Below, piece by piece: positions 21,820 to 34,089 of a stretch of DNA of 64,000 bases; position 1 is the first letter of the stretch, and each line of letters opens with the position of its first letter. This DNA comes from Epiperipatus broadwayi (taxonomy: Eukaryota > Onychophora > Udeonychophora > Euonychophora > Peripatidae). Below the pieces are notes generated by a model. The model had not been told where the DNA came from. It worked only from the letters and a program-made list of their open reading frames with translations, and made no database searches. Position numbers and translations under genes: made by a program. The stretch lies in contig JAQFVV010000013.1 in the NCBI GenBank assembly GCA_028023455.1, positions 1,550,001-1,614,000 of the forward strand, in the 5' to 3' direction.

Positions 21820-21925
21820 AGAGTTTCAATTGTTTAGCAGTCTTCTTCAGATCTGTCTATTTTTACATTAAAAATTGAAAGATCTGAAGAAGTTAGGCAA
21901 TTAAAATTTATGAGGGAGTTAAAAC
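21820..21925. repeat. Small inverted repeat
   Basis: TCTTCTTCAGATCT near 21840 is mirrored by AGATCTGAAGAA near 21880, with looser pairing of CAATTGTTTAG and GGCAATT outside. A hairpin with a loop of about 25 bases. Confidence 0.5.
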
Positions 21926-24857
21926 ATTGTGAAAAATGTGTTTGGAGGAATATAATTGTTTTTTTTTTACTATTGGATCTTAGCAATGTAAGAAGAATGG
22001 AATAGAGAATGAAATTTTAAACAATACATCAAAATGTACAGAATATTCTTAGAATAAGAGTTGTTTTTTTTTTTTTGTTTTTTTGTAAAGTTAAATAAAA
22101 TTAAACAAGATTGTTCAAAAGAATGTTATACTGTATGTAATGACTATAATTAATATCAACAGATTTTTTAAATATATATAATTGCTCTGCTACTAAAATA
22201 ATATGTATATACTGCATATAAATACACACATTTTGCAAATGATAAGCATGGGCTATTTTTAATTATAAAATCTTCAGTAAATAATCGTTAAATTTTCTAT
22301 AATTTTTAATGAATTCCTGATACTATCATTTTCCTATATCTATTATTTATTTTTCCCAGTCTTTAAAAATGATAGATTGAGTTTTCAATACTATCTTATA
22401 CAAAACTAATATATTTTGTACACATTGTATGCATGATATTGATGATGGAGTATGTGCATATATATAATTAATGTTAGGAACTACTACTAAATGCATGATC
22501 ATTCTAATGCACAGTTTTAAAAAAAACTGTCAAGAACAAAAAAGTTAGAGATGAATTTTGCAATGATAGTGCTAAAAAAAAGGAAAAGAAAGAATAGAAT
22601 CATAATTGCAGTGTGTGTAATTAAAGAATGGAAATTTGGTTGATTAACATACTATTCAACTCAACGATGATGGCATCAGATTTTCATAATAACTTGATGT
22701 TGTACTAACTTATGTGACAACAGGGCTTCAAGAATACATTACCTCCAAGGAAAATAAATATTTCTTTATTGAAATATTGGCTGCCCTACAGAATTTGTCT
22801 ACATATTTGAATCCTAGTCTTTCTAAAGACTTGTAACAGCATGATCTATGTCATTTTTATTGTAAAAAATTTTCACCATCATACAATATTCTCAAAGTAT
22901 ATTTTAATTCCATCTTTTAATCACAAAAATCTTTACCTCAAAGTCTTGCAATGATCATTATTAGTTAGATATATTCAATCTTTAATATAAAATTAAAGTA
23001 TACGTCTACATCAAAGAAATATTAATAATTTCACACTTGTAAGTATGATTATTAATTGTTAATGCAAAGTAATATTCTCATAAAATATATGCATATTATA
23101 AAAATGGCCTGATAATGTGAGTTGATATAGAATCCTTTAGTTAAATTAAAAATTATCAATATGACATTTAAGGCATGTGATTAATTTAGACTTAAATTGA
23201 ATTGATTGGTTCATCTGAACTGGATTTCAAGAGTTGTTTATTTACATTTTTCGATTATCTAGAGCTGTATATTTGGATAAGTGGTATTAAGTAAGTACAA
23301 TCTAATTTGCGAATTATATGGTGTATTTTTATAACATAATTGTAATATATTGATGAAATGAATTTTTTCAAAATGAAATTTTTGCTACAATTGAATTGCA
23401 AGAATTTTGAATTATATTTAATTTTTGGATCCTAATTTGAATTCAAGTTATTTGAGTTATATGATTTCTCCTTATATCAAAAACTGATTTTTTTAAAAAA
23501 AAAAAAAAATTGTATAAAACACTAAATGCAAATATCTAAACTCAATTTATTGAAAAATGTGAAACAATAAATGATATTTTTTCAATATATAATACATTAC
23601 TTTTATTATATCTTTATATAACATAATCACAATCATAAAAATTATAATCCTTTACACACTTGAATTCAGTTCCTTTTTATTATTCTGTACTTTCTTACCA
23701 TTTTTTTATTATTCTTTACTTGTTTACAGTTTCGATTAATCTACCGACTATCATAAATTTTAGAATAATTTAAACAATTTTTTTATATATAAATGTGTGT
23801 GTATGATATAACAAATTTAAAAAGTTATGTTCAATGATAGTGTAAAATTTATTCTAATATATTCTTCTATACTTTAGATAATATCACTTACACTATTTCA
23901 CATTAATAACTAAATTCTTTAATTTATAATAGTAATGCACGCCATATGTATATGGGTTTTTTACATATAATTATTTATGAAAATTGTTTTATATTTTTTA
24001 TTGTAGTTTTAGCCCTAACAAAGAATATAGGTCAAAATTATAAGCAAATTAAAGATAATAAAAAGCACTGAATTCATGTGCATAGAGGATTGAATTTTTT
24101 TTAACATTTTGAATTCTTATTTTAAAAATGAAAAAAGATTAGATTTTAAAAAATACATAAGATATCATAACATATTTAAGTTATCTGTCTATATTAATAT
24201 ACATTGTCTCAATACATAATTTCCTGTTCTTGACAATTCAGTGTTCTTAATATTTTGAATGCACTCTAAAAAGAATTTAGTAATTAATATTCAAAAATGT
24301 TTTCTCTACCAATAATGCTTTAAAAATCTTAGCAACTTTAAACTTATCCAATTATGTGTTTGACAATATAAATCAGTTAAATATTTTGAATAAAGTACTG
24401 ATTTTGATTACTTTTAGATAAAATGGTAGACTTGGATATTGAGATTTGCTACTGATTCTAATGTGATGCATTTAACAAGTTAAAGAATAGGTTATTTCAT
24501 CATAGGAATGTAACTATCTGAATTAAATTAGTTATATGCAGGAATTAATATTATTTTGGCAATTTTTTGTGTAGAAGAGTGATATTGACTTCTTCATGTA
24601 ACAATGTTCTGGAAAAAATTTATTTGATGATGCCCAAAAAATCTAAACATACAGTGACAAAATTCTAAGATCAATAGTTAGGTTTTTCAATTGCTGGTTG
24701 TAGTGCTATTAAATCTATAATTACTGAAATAGGCTTATTATATACCTATATCAATTTATGTAATATATAGGGTATATGAGCACAGACTTTCACCTGACCC
24801 AGTACTTTTCACTCTATCTCATAACACTGATACACTTGAACACATATATGACGAAAA

Positions 24858-24922
24858 GATAAATAATCACCAATAAACATATTTCATGCTAAACCAGCAA
24901 TCATAAGTTGGTCCAGATTATC
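24858..24922 (-). ncRNA. Hammerhead ribozyme, core mutated (copy D)
   Basis: Minus strand: GATAATCTGGACCAA, then CTTATGA (complement of 24901-24907) in place of CTGATGA, stem II TTGCT/AGCAT, GAAA, TATGTTTATTGGTG and ATTATTTATC. The essential G5 is changed to T, so self-cleavage should be lost. Confidence 0.65.
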
Positions 24923-25331
24923 ATCTCTACACATGTATGCAATATGTGATCAGATATATATTAAGATAGCCAATCTTCATAATTTAATGGACAGGCTTCA
25001 ATCCACTCCACACCCCATCTCTTCAACCATCCATCCAATTGAATCTGATGATGGAACGCTCAAAGACCACCCTGAGGCTGAGACTCTCATCACACCATGT
25101 TGATCTAAAGTCATTCTGACCCCTCATATACAGGACATATCCATTTAATATATATATATATATATATGAGGGGTGAGCAGACATCTCTATGTAATAACTG
25201 AAATACAAGCTTATTATATACCTGTATCAATTTATGTAATATATAGGGTATGTGAGCACAGACTTTCATCTGATCCAGCACTCTCCACTCTAATTATAAC
25301 ACTGATATACTTGAACACATATGTCAAAAAA

Positions 25332-25396
25332 GATAAATAATCACCAATAAATGTATTTCATGCTAAACCAGCAATCATCAGTTGGTCCATATTATC
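25332..25396 (-). ncRNA. Type I hammerhead ribozyme, intact core (copy E)
   Basis: Minus strand: GATAATATGGACCAA, CTGATGA (complement of 25375-25381), stem II TTGCT/AGCAT with a five-base loop, GAAA, then ATTGGTG and ATTATTTATC. Stem I pairs ACCAA with TTGGT and, beyond an internal loop, GATAA with TTATC. Stem III is weakened by a change to ATACATTTA. Confidence 0.65.
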
Positions 25397-25645
25397 ATCT
25401 CTACACATATATGCAATAAGTGCTCAGATATATATTAAGATAGCCAATCTTCATACTTTAATTGACAGGCTTAATCCACTCTACACTCCATCTCTTCAAC
25501 CATCCATCCAATTGAAAATCTGACGATGGAACACTCAAATGACTTTGAGCTGGAGTGTAGAGGGGATTGAGGCCTGTCCATTAAAGTATGAAGATTGGCT
25601 ATCTTAATATATATCTGAGCACTTGTTGCATATTTGTGTAGAGAT

Positions 25646-25710
25646 GATAATCTGGACCAACTGATGATTGCTGGTTTAGCATGAAATATGTATATTGGTG
25701 ATTATTTATC
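25646..25710 (+). ncRNA. Type I hammerhead ribozyme, best-preserved copy (copy C), sense to DGK
   Basis: Stem I outer GATAA (25646-25650), internal loop TCTGG, stem I inner ACCAA (25656-25660), core CTGATGA (25661-25667), stem II TTGCT/AGCAT with loop GGTTT (25668-25682), GAA (25683-25685), stem III ATA/TAT (25686-25688, 25691-25693) with a two-base loop, cleavage base A at 25694, then TTGGT (25695-25699) and TTATC (25706-25710) closing stem I. Predicted cleavage falls between 25694 and 25695 (AUA site). Every conserved core base is present. The outermost stem II pair is T-T, where the family 2 copies have G-T. Confidence 0.75.
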
Positions 25711-26597
25711 TTTTCGACATATATGTGTTCAAGTGTATCAGTGTTATGAGATAGAGTGGAGAGATCTGGGTCAGGTGAAAGTCTGTGTTCATATACCCTA
25801 TATATTAAATCTATAATTGTAGAAGCAACATCTTCATTGGAATATGCAAAATGAATGAACATTATCAGATTGTAAAAAAGTATTTATGATGAACTTGATC
25901 CCTGTTTATATGAAAGACATACAATTATTTTCATTAAATGGTAGAAGATAATGGGAGCTATGATTAGACAATGTGTTGAAATCTTTTAAAATAAAAAATT
26001 TGCTGTAGAATTTGAAATATTATAGTATAAGATGTCAAATATAAATGAATGCACTTCTGTTTCATAGATTTAAGCATAATACAAACAATTTTAAAAGTAT
26101 GTCTGAGATAACAACTCAAAACTTTTATTAAATTTTTTATATTATTTTTGTGTGTTTTAGTGCAGTGGTGATGAAAATTAAAAGTTATTTGCTTCTAATG
26201 ATCTAATGTCACATGGCCTCTAATGCAACAAACTATTTGATTATTTAAACTAATTATTTCTTATCATATGTCCAAAGAACAATTTTATGAATCCATATCC
26301 CATTTTCTCCTACTTGAAAGAAATATGTTGCATGTTCCATATAGGCTTGTCTTGTATATCCATTTTAAATAAGTGGTATATGTCTGAAATGAAATATAAA
26401 AAAATTAATAAGAACAAATTAAGGGAAAAATTGTGTTCATTTCATTTGAATAATTTGCCTACAACTAAACCATTATATTGGGTTTTTTTTTTAAACATGT
26501 TCTTACTTTGCACAGTAGATGATGCTTTTTGGAATGCCTTATGTTTGTTGTAACTGTTTGTTTGTGTATGGTTATATATATTAATATTGTGAAACGT

Positions 26598-26659
26598 GTT
26601 ATAAATAGACATGCCCTCTCCTGTCAATAAATGGAGAGTGCATGCCTATTTTATAATGC
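26598..26659. repeat. Hairpin of about 24 bp stem
   Basis: GTTATAAATAGACATGCCCT and CTCC (26598-26621) pair with GGAGAGTGCATGCC and TATTTTATAATGC (26633-26659) around a loop of 11 bases. Possibly a tiny MITE. Confidence 0.6.
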
Positions 26660-26740
26660 ATGTATGAAGAGTAGTTGTTGACCCATAACATTTCATCAAT
26701 TATTATTATATATATGATTTTAATTTTCACTTTGTTATAT

Positions 26741-27821
26741 TTGTAATACTTTTGCATATGTATTTGCTTGGTGAAGTGGGTTATTCTTTATGCATTATTT
26801 GGTGGAATGGACTTTTGATGTCAAGTACCATAATCATAGCTTTCTTATTGTATTATGTTGCTGCTTCTTATATAGTCTTTCTTTATTATTCTAATTGTGA
26901 AAATGGCCTCATTTATATAATTCACTTGTGTGATAATTAGATATTGTTCTATCTCCTGTTTATTATGTTCTTCTGGCTAACTATGAACTATGCTTTCTTT
27001 ACTTTCCTCTTTCAATCATTGTGTTTTAGGCATACTAGGTTAATGATTTATGAATTGAAGCTGTGACCATGTTCTATTTCATGATTCCAGAATATAGACC
27101 TATATTTCCAGTTTTTTTTAATGTGTTTGTATGAATATTTATGATGCACTATTCTGGTGGTAAGGTTGGTCCTGCATTTTCTGTAATATACCAATGTATC
27201 TTGGATCATTGCACTGAACTTTATAAACTATTTACAAAATATCATCCTTGGCTGAAAATAAAAAAGTTCTGCAAGTAAAAATGCAATGTGGATTTTTGAG
27301 CACCAGCCAGCCTCAATAAACTTATCAATAACACTAAAGTCAAATTACCAAAGGTTGATATCCCAAAAATAGTCTATGAGGTTCACTGCAATAACCCATG
27401 ATGCTCATTGGTATATTACAGTGAATCAAGGATCAACATCATGATACCGTAGCATATTTATTTATACCTCAAAATGTGGATGTGTTTTGCGAACATAGTA
27501 CCAGCTTCAATTTACAAAGTGGTAACTTAACATGCCTAGAATGTGATAAAGTGAAAGAAGAAAGCAAAAGAGGCATGGGTCATAAACCACAAGAATGTCA
27601 TAAACAAAAGAATGAACTGTATCCAATTATAACACAGGTTGAGTATATAAATGAGCTCATTTGCATAAAGATTATATAAGAAGCAGCAATATAACAAAAT
27701 AAGAAAGCTATGATTATGGTACTTAGCACCAGAAGTGCACTCAGCTAAATAAATAATGCATAAAAAAGAATAACTCACTTCATTAAGCATACTCCCATAC
27801 AAATGCCAAAGTATTATATAT
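26741..27821. repeat. Imperfect palindrome of about 1.1 kb (foldback element?)
   Basis: The left half read forward and the right half read as reverse complement run in parallel: TAAGTTATTC-like then TTATGCATTATTT, AGTACCATAATCATAGCTTT, TTGCTGCTTCTTATATA, CTCATTTATATA and TGTAATATACCAATG appear in both, in order. Identity is moderate, roughly three quarters by eye, so the arms are old. Mirrored open frames (26752-26940 + and 27536-27802 -) come from this symmetry and give related hydrophobic peptides. I do not recognise a protein family. No target duplication is evident. Confidence 0.75.
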
Positions 27822-28144
27822 AAATGAAGATTTTGTTATTGTACATTTTATATATTTTCAAATTTTATTCTTATCTCAGTGCATCTTTCATCTTAGCTCA
27901 ATCATATTATAACCATCCATCAGCTCAGAAATCATAGCAATCTCTCATTCTTGATGCATTTTTGAAATATCTAGTTCACTTTTTTTCAAGTAAGACATAC
28001 ATAGCTCATGTTGTAATTTTAATTTTATATACACTTTTTTAAAATATACTTTTAACTTCATCTATATATTTTAATGTATATACTGTATTTCAAACCTATT
28101 TCATCACAATTTTTTGAAACATATAACTAAAAATATATGAAAAA

Positions 28145-28212
28145 GATAAATGATCCCTAAGATGCACATTTCATGCTGAACCAGAATTTATCAGTTGGCT
28201 CAGATCATAATC
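28145..28212 (-). ncRNA. Hammerhead ribozyme, core mutated (copy H)
   Basis: Minus strand core reads CTGATAA (complement of 28188-28194); the usual G8 is A. Stem II is partly disrupted (AATTCTGGTTCAGCAT). GAAA and an AGGGATCATTTATC return strand remain. Likely inactive. Confidence 0.55.
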
Positions 28213-28440
28213 TCTTACACATATTTTCATCATGCTTAGGATTTTATAGATAACAATTAGGTTGATTACAAGAGTCAAATTTTCTGCACTCACAATTTTG
28301 TCACAAACCACTTTATAGAATTAAATTAATGATTATTATTGACTATTCATTAAATTAGAGATTATCTCTACCCAAATATACTTTTTAATTCACATTAGCA
28401 CCTGATTTATTTGTTATTGTATGTTTTAAATATGTATGTG
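28145..28440 (-). mobile_element. Hammerhead-repeat relic (family 2)
   Basis: Diverged single copy of the 401-bp family: CACTCACAATTTTGTCAC, TTAATGATTATTATTGAC and TTAGAGATTATCTCTA follow the ribozyme in the same order as at 21015-21769. Confidence 0.65.
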
Positions 28441-29028
28441 TATGGTATGTGATTATTATGCATTATGTGCTTGCAATAGATGTAGATCTTAATGTAGCAA
28501 ATCTCTTAGCATGATCAAGTCACTGATACATTTGATCATAATTGGTAATAGTTTTCCATTGCTTGCCATTTATTCTACTATCTAATTTTATAATTATAGT
28601 AGTATCAAACAATTTAGAAACCATAATAAAGCCTTTGTGATTAATATGGAATGTTTATTCTGTAATATTTTGGTAAAAGATGTTTACCTGAGGTAATGGA
28701 AAACTAAGATAGCAGATTGCTATACCATTATTGGTATTTTGCCAATAGAAAATTTCCTTAAATTTTAGCTTCTCGTAATAGATCTGATTATAATAACCTC
28801 TGAGATTGTTAAGTTGCTTGTATCTGTTTGCTTCTGATATTTATTTAAATTAATTATAATAGCTTACTATCCAGTTTGAAAAACTACAAAATAAAATAGA
28901 AAATTGTAAATTTTACATGTGCGAGTGTCATCATGAATTAATTGTTAACCATTTCTTTATCTTGCACCCTTAATCATGTGACTACTTTGTGTTTTCCTGA
29001 AGGTTTGTGAGGATGGTATTTTAGTTAT

Positions 29029-29426
29029 ATTTATATATTGGACTATTTTCATCATCTAGTATTGAATATCTTTAGAAAAATTTAACTTTATTTAAATTGT
29101 CAAAGTACATTCAACTGTTAGCAATAGCACATAGGTTACTAATATGCACAACATTTTGAGAGGTATTCTTCTCTCTTCTTCAGATGTTGCTGACCTGATC
29201 AGTGACAGTACTAGCATAGGAATCGGGACCCATGCTAGTACTATCACTTGTCAGGCCGACCACACCTGGAGAAGACATGAGAATAATACCTCTTGAAACA
29301 TTGTGCATATACTAACTTGTGTGCTATCACAGTTGAATGTACTTTGAAAATTTAACTAAAGTTAAATTTTTCTAAAAGATATTCAATACTCAATACTAGA
29401 TCATGGAAATAATCCAATATATAAAT
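29029..29426. repeat. Near-perfect 400-bp palindrome, Penelope-like terminus derivative
   Basis: Arms of about 190 bp run 29029-29217 and 29232-29426, with TTTATATATTGGA at the outer edge and CTAGCAT/ATGCTAG at the centre around a loop of about 14 bases. The arm also matches, diverged, the minus strand of 48500-48680 next to the GIY-YIG fragment: ACATTTAACTATTA, CAATGTTTTGAGA, CTTCTTTAGCTGGTCTGATC against ACATTCAACTGTTA, CAACATTTTGAGAG, CTTCTTCAGATG and CTGATC. It therefore looks like two inverted copies of a Penelope-like element end. Confidence 0.7.
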
Positions 29427-30669
29427 AGAATGTGATTACTTTCTCTAACTTTAGATTTATTACTGCATTGTTCTTTTATGTAATCGTTTTATTATATTTT
29501 TTTGTTATTGTACATTTGAAATTATATTGTAGTTTGTTTTAATCCCAGAAATGGCAGTGGATATGAAGAGACTGTTATATAGTTCATATTGATTTTTTAA
29601 CATATTATATCCCCTCCCCTCCCCCCGCTAGTAATTCTTAAATTCTTCATTATTAAATTGTATTATGTAAGCTCATTTTTTAGTAAAATATCTCTCTTTT
29701 TTAATAATTTGTTCATATTGCTTTATTGATAATTATTTTTCTATTTTAAATCAGGTGACTAATTAGACATCAATTATTCTATTAAAAGGATTTGATGGTA
29801 TATAGTCAAAGTTTTGAGATCTTGTAGTTACTCATTTCACTGAAGCATTCCCAATGAAATTCAGGGTCCCCCCTCCCGTCCAAATAGCCAATTCATGGCT
29901 AACCATCCAAGGTTGGCCATTATATAATGGGTATATTGCTATTCTTTTGCATCTTTATCAAGCATTGGCATTATCTTTTCTCTGGAAATAAACAATGGGG
30001 AGAGGAGGAAGTGTGTCCATATATCTTTAGTCCAGTTTGAAAAGTGGTAATAAATGAAAATAGAAATTATCTTAATGTTTAATCACTTTCTTTTTATATA
30101 ATTTGTGGAGTCATCAAATGCTATTATTAATTAACTATCATCAAGTCAACCTCAGCTTGTATTTATAATAAGAAATAGTATTTCTCCAAAATAACTTTGT
30201 ATAATGGGTTTTTCTGGTTACTTAAAGTCACTTTGCTACGATGCAGTCTAGTTTTTTTTATTTTACCATCAGTTTTTCTCATAATTGCACTCTTTTTTTG
30301 ATAAATCACATCTTGTCGTAACATGATTAAAAATGGGAGTTTACTTTATGCTTCAAGAAAGAGTTCAAGTTTTTTTTCCCTCCAGTTCCTGGAATCATCA
30401 AAATTATTTGTTAGCACTATTAAGCATACATCTATTTGTTAGGCCAATTATTTAGTGTTTAGTATTTTTTAACTTTTAATTTTAACAGTAGAAACATACC
30501 GAAATGTTCTAAAAATAAAAAATTAACTTTTAATATTGGCAACAGTTGAGAACTACTTTTTATTCTTATTAGTTTTTTCTGGATTGTTTTCAAACTTTTG
30601 AAGTTTTTTTTTCTTTATAAAGTATAGAGAAAAAAATTATCTAAAATCTTTATTATTTTGTAACAGTAC

Positions 30670-30705
30670 TTTCTGTATATATATATACACACACACGCGC
30701 GATAC
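30670..30705. repeat. Microsatellite TA / CA / CG
   Basis: TATATATATA, then CACACACACA and CGCGCG. Confidence 0.8.
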
Positions 30706-33700
30706 ATGTATCTCCTTATAATAGTTTAAATAGCGCACTCAGAAGCAAAAACCTCTCTAATAGCATTCTATATAAGAGTATGAGAAATTCCATTCTTGTT
30801 TTAACCTTTATCAAAAATAGCTTGACACTCATTGTACTGATTGATATTGGATCATTATCTGTGTTGTTTGTGGCCGAGTTGACATTTCATAGTTGCTGGC
30901 TTCTGATATGAATATTGCAATATGACAATAATCATATCACAAGCATAAAAATGAACAATGTATATCTGAAAGATTATCATATGGTAGAAAGATTCGTTTT
31001 CATATTTTGCAATTTCACCAAAGTATTATTTATTACTACAAAGTTAACATATAAAAAACTATAAATCTAAGAAAAAATATTATCATAAAATAAAAGTAAA
31101 AAAAAACAAACAAATCAACTAAAAATTCTGAATATTTTTAAAGTTATTTATTTTATATTTTTTTCCTAAATTAATAAAATTTAGGAGATTAAGTTGTAAA
31201 CTTGATAATTTATAACAGTTTTATTGAATTCCTAATAAAATTATTATTAAATATATATATTAACTACAATAATTCATGTAGCTGGTAATCAGAAAATGAA
31301 ATTGATTGTGCATTTGTTTTTGATACTACTTCCACGTTTAGCATTAATATATGAAAGAGATCATTTTCCCCCTAACAGAGCAAATAAAATAAACAATACA
31401 TCATGCAAAATTTATTAGCAAATGTTTATTAAAAATATTAATTATAATTTGAAAGTGCTAACATATATCATTAACTGTATGTTTCATGCAACTTATTTTC
31501 ACATATACATATATACACACACATAATTACTTGTACATAATGTTGTCTAATTTATTTTATTTATTGAAGATATCAGTAATGTAGTAATTTTATTTTCTTA
31601 AAAAAATATTTGAATAATAATTTATCTGAGTCTTCACAAATTTTTATATCCCACACAAAACAAAAATTAGTCTGATTCATGAAATAATTAGCATAATAAA
31701 TCATTCACTTGTTTATAAATGACTGCAAGATCTGACCATTATTAATTTAAAATTGGAAAAAGAATTTCAGATATATATTGTTAGAAGAATATAGTTTCCA
31801 TCACTGGAAAGTTTATTTAGTAAGAGTAAAATGACATGTTAAACCCACATATATAATTAATATTACTTTTAAATTAATTTAAAGAAAAGTAAAGAAATAC
31901 AAAAGTTTTGAAAGAAGTGGAAAGTATGATCTGGGTTAATAGGAGATAAATTGAATAACTTTTTTTGTGTGTGAAATTTTTGTTTCAGAGTATATTTTAT
32001 ACTAAATATAAAGTTTATCATCAAATTTTTCTTTTAGTAATGTAGTCAGATTTATGATAAATATCTCAGGCATTTTATTGTTCGAAAAAGATTACTTATG
32101 TCTGACATAAACTAACAAACATCACATGACTACTACTTAAATGTGCTTTTAAAGAATAATTTTTTTCACTCTAATCATGATACTAAATAGTAATGGTTTC
32201 CTATCCACATTCAATACTATTCTATGTACATTTCCAAACTAGTTTCCAGGTTTTGATTTTCATCAGTGATGAATATTAACCTCTTGGATCACAAGTTCAA
32301 AACTCATCTGATTTTGGGAGTGTGAATAGAATGTGAGGGTATGATAGTACTACCACTTACTATCTCTTAATTAACCAAGCTTGCAATAAATCACTCTTAA
32401 AAACATATGTATTCTGCATAATGTTTATTATTTAATAGTATTAGCTAGAAAATATGGATCAAGTTAATCTGAGTTAACCAGAAGATTGTTGATGCACTAA
32501 TTAAAAAATAAAAAGTATGATTGTAATATGATAGTCTTTTTTTTCTTTTACAGATGCTGAATTCAGTTTGTTTTTATTTATAATTGTTATTATGAGTTGT
32601 AGTGAAAGCAACTGTTAATCTTATAAAAACAATAATTGAGGATTTCTCAATTATAATGATGACAACCAATTTATTTACCATCAAATTATTTCACTCTCAC
32701 ACATGTAATATGAATAGTTTTTAATAAATGCTTGAAATTCTTTTCAATTATTAATTAATTAATTTCTTTAAGAGGTAATCCAATTAATAATTGTCATTGA
32801 ATATTATAATGAAAAATATTTATTGGAAAATAATTTTATATATTGTGATGTTCATTAAGCTTATTAACAGTTCTTCATCATTATGGAGCAATATTTGCAT
32901 TCCCCATTTCAAAGAATATGGATATCACATTAATTAATAAATTTACCAAACTGAATTAGAATTCCAGCTATTTTCCATAGTTCAGAACACTTAAATACCC
33001 ATTGATGGCTTGCATTGTTGATTGTATGCCAGCTGTCCAGATTAGAATCCTTTATTATGGACATAGAAAATGGATACATTATCTCTGTGCATGTAATAGT
33101 GAACTGATTGTATAACAGGGGTTATTACCAATGTTTTCAATCTTATTCTGATAATAGCATTCCAATTTGGTATTTTTTTCTTATGTCACTCTAAATTTTT
33201 TGGATACACTGCATTGGCCAAATGTTGTAGGAATTTGCTAAATGTTTGTCAGAGATATAATGCAAATAAAATAATTATCTAAATATTTTAGTACATATTC
33301 AGCAAATCTTTTTTATGTATCCTAATAAATAAATAAGTAGATATATATTTAATTTTTATTAAATTTAAAAATGAAAATTAAATTAATCTTTAACACTATA
33401 ACTGGAGCTATTCACTTGTGGAGAAATTGTACTGTACAAGTCAAACTTGAAAAATGAGATAGAGAAGTCAGTAAATCTGATCAATTTAAGAATGAATGTA
33501 GAGCATCTCTAGAGAAACATAGTAAAGAAGATTTTGAATATATGTAACATTCCTATATTGCATTATTTATTCCTAAGCCTTCATGTGGATACCAAAAATC
33601 CACATATAGTAGCAACCACTGTATTATACATTCTTAACACATATGTATAGACTACATAGGTGTCAACATAACTGTACCTATGACTTTACCCATATTAGTA

Positions 33701-34089
33701 AAATAAATGAATATAATTCAGTACATAGCTGTTCCCAAAGCTTATATATTTACATATTATTTACATTAAGTTATGAACAGCAGTATCACAAAAAATATTT
33801 CTTTTTACAATCAGCTATACTACTGAATTTGATCAGCTTTTAGAATTTTAATTTAAATATATTTCTCACTTGATAATTAAATTTTAAGAATGGCTACGAA
33901 ATTTTAATATTGTAGTATTTTATTCATGCTCTATTTGCAAATGAGAAATTAAATACATGGTACAAAGGAAATTTAATTAGTTTAAATATATTTATAAAAT
34001 CTAGTTTTATCTCATTTTACCAAAAATCTACAATGCTATTCATTTCTGTAGTACTTCAATACACAGACCACAACATAATTTTCTAATGA

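Larger units (their letters stand above)
24723..25802 (-). mobile_element. Hammerhead-ribozyme repeat (family 1), composite insertion with 16-bp target duplication
   Basis: The insertion is flanked by a perfect 16-bp direct repeat TATTAAATCTATAATT (24707-24722 and 25803-25818). Inside, two head-to-tail units on the minus strand (period 475, for example GTAATATATAGGGTAT at 24761 and 25236) are followed by a third partial unit in the opposite orientation (25535-25802). A single duplication around the whole block means it arrived in one event. An inverted segment at the 5' side of a truncated insertion is typical of twin priming in target-primed reverse transcription. Each unit carries a hammerhead (24858-24922, 25332-25396, 25646-25710). 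No ORF and no poly-A. Confidence 0.8.
25240..25806. repeat. Inverted repeat of two ribozyme units
   Basis: Arms at about 25240-25495 and 25552-25806 are reverse complements with few mismatches, separated by about 57 bases. Ribozyme copies E and C lie in opposite arms, so a transcript could fold into a long hairpin that buries both. Confidence 0.8.

Noticed and set aside
26752-27802. Hydrophobic open frames as possible membrane proteins
   Set aside because: They lie symmetrically in a palindrome, lack any recognisable family signature and have no supporting context, so I describe them only as part of the repeat.
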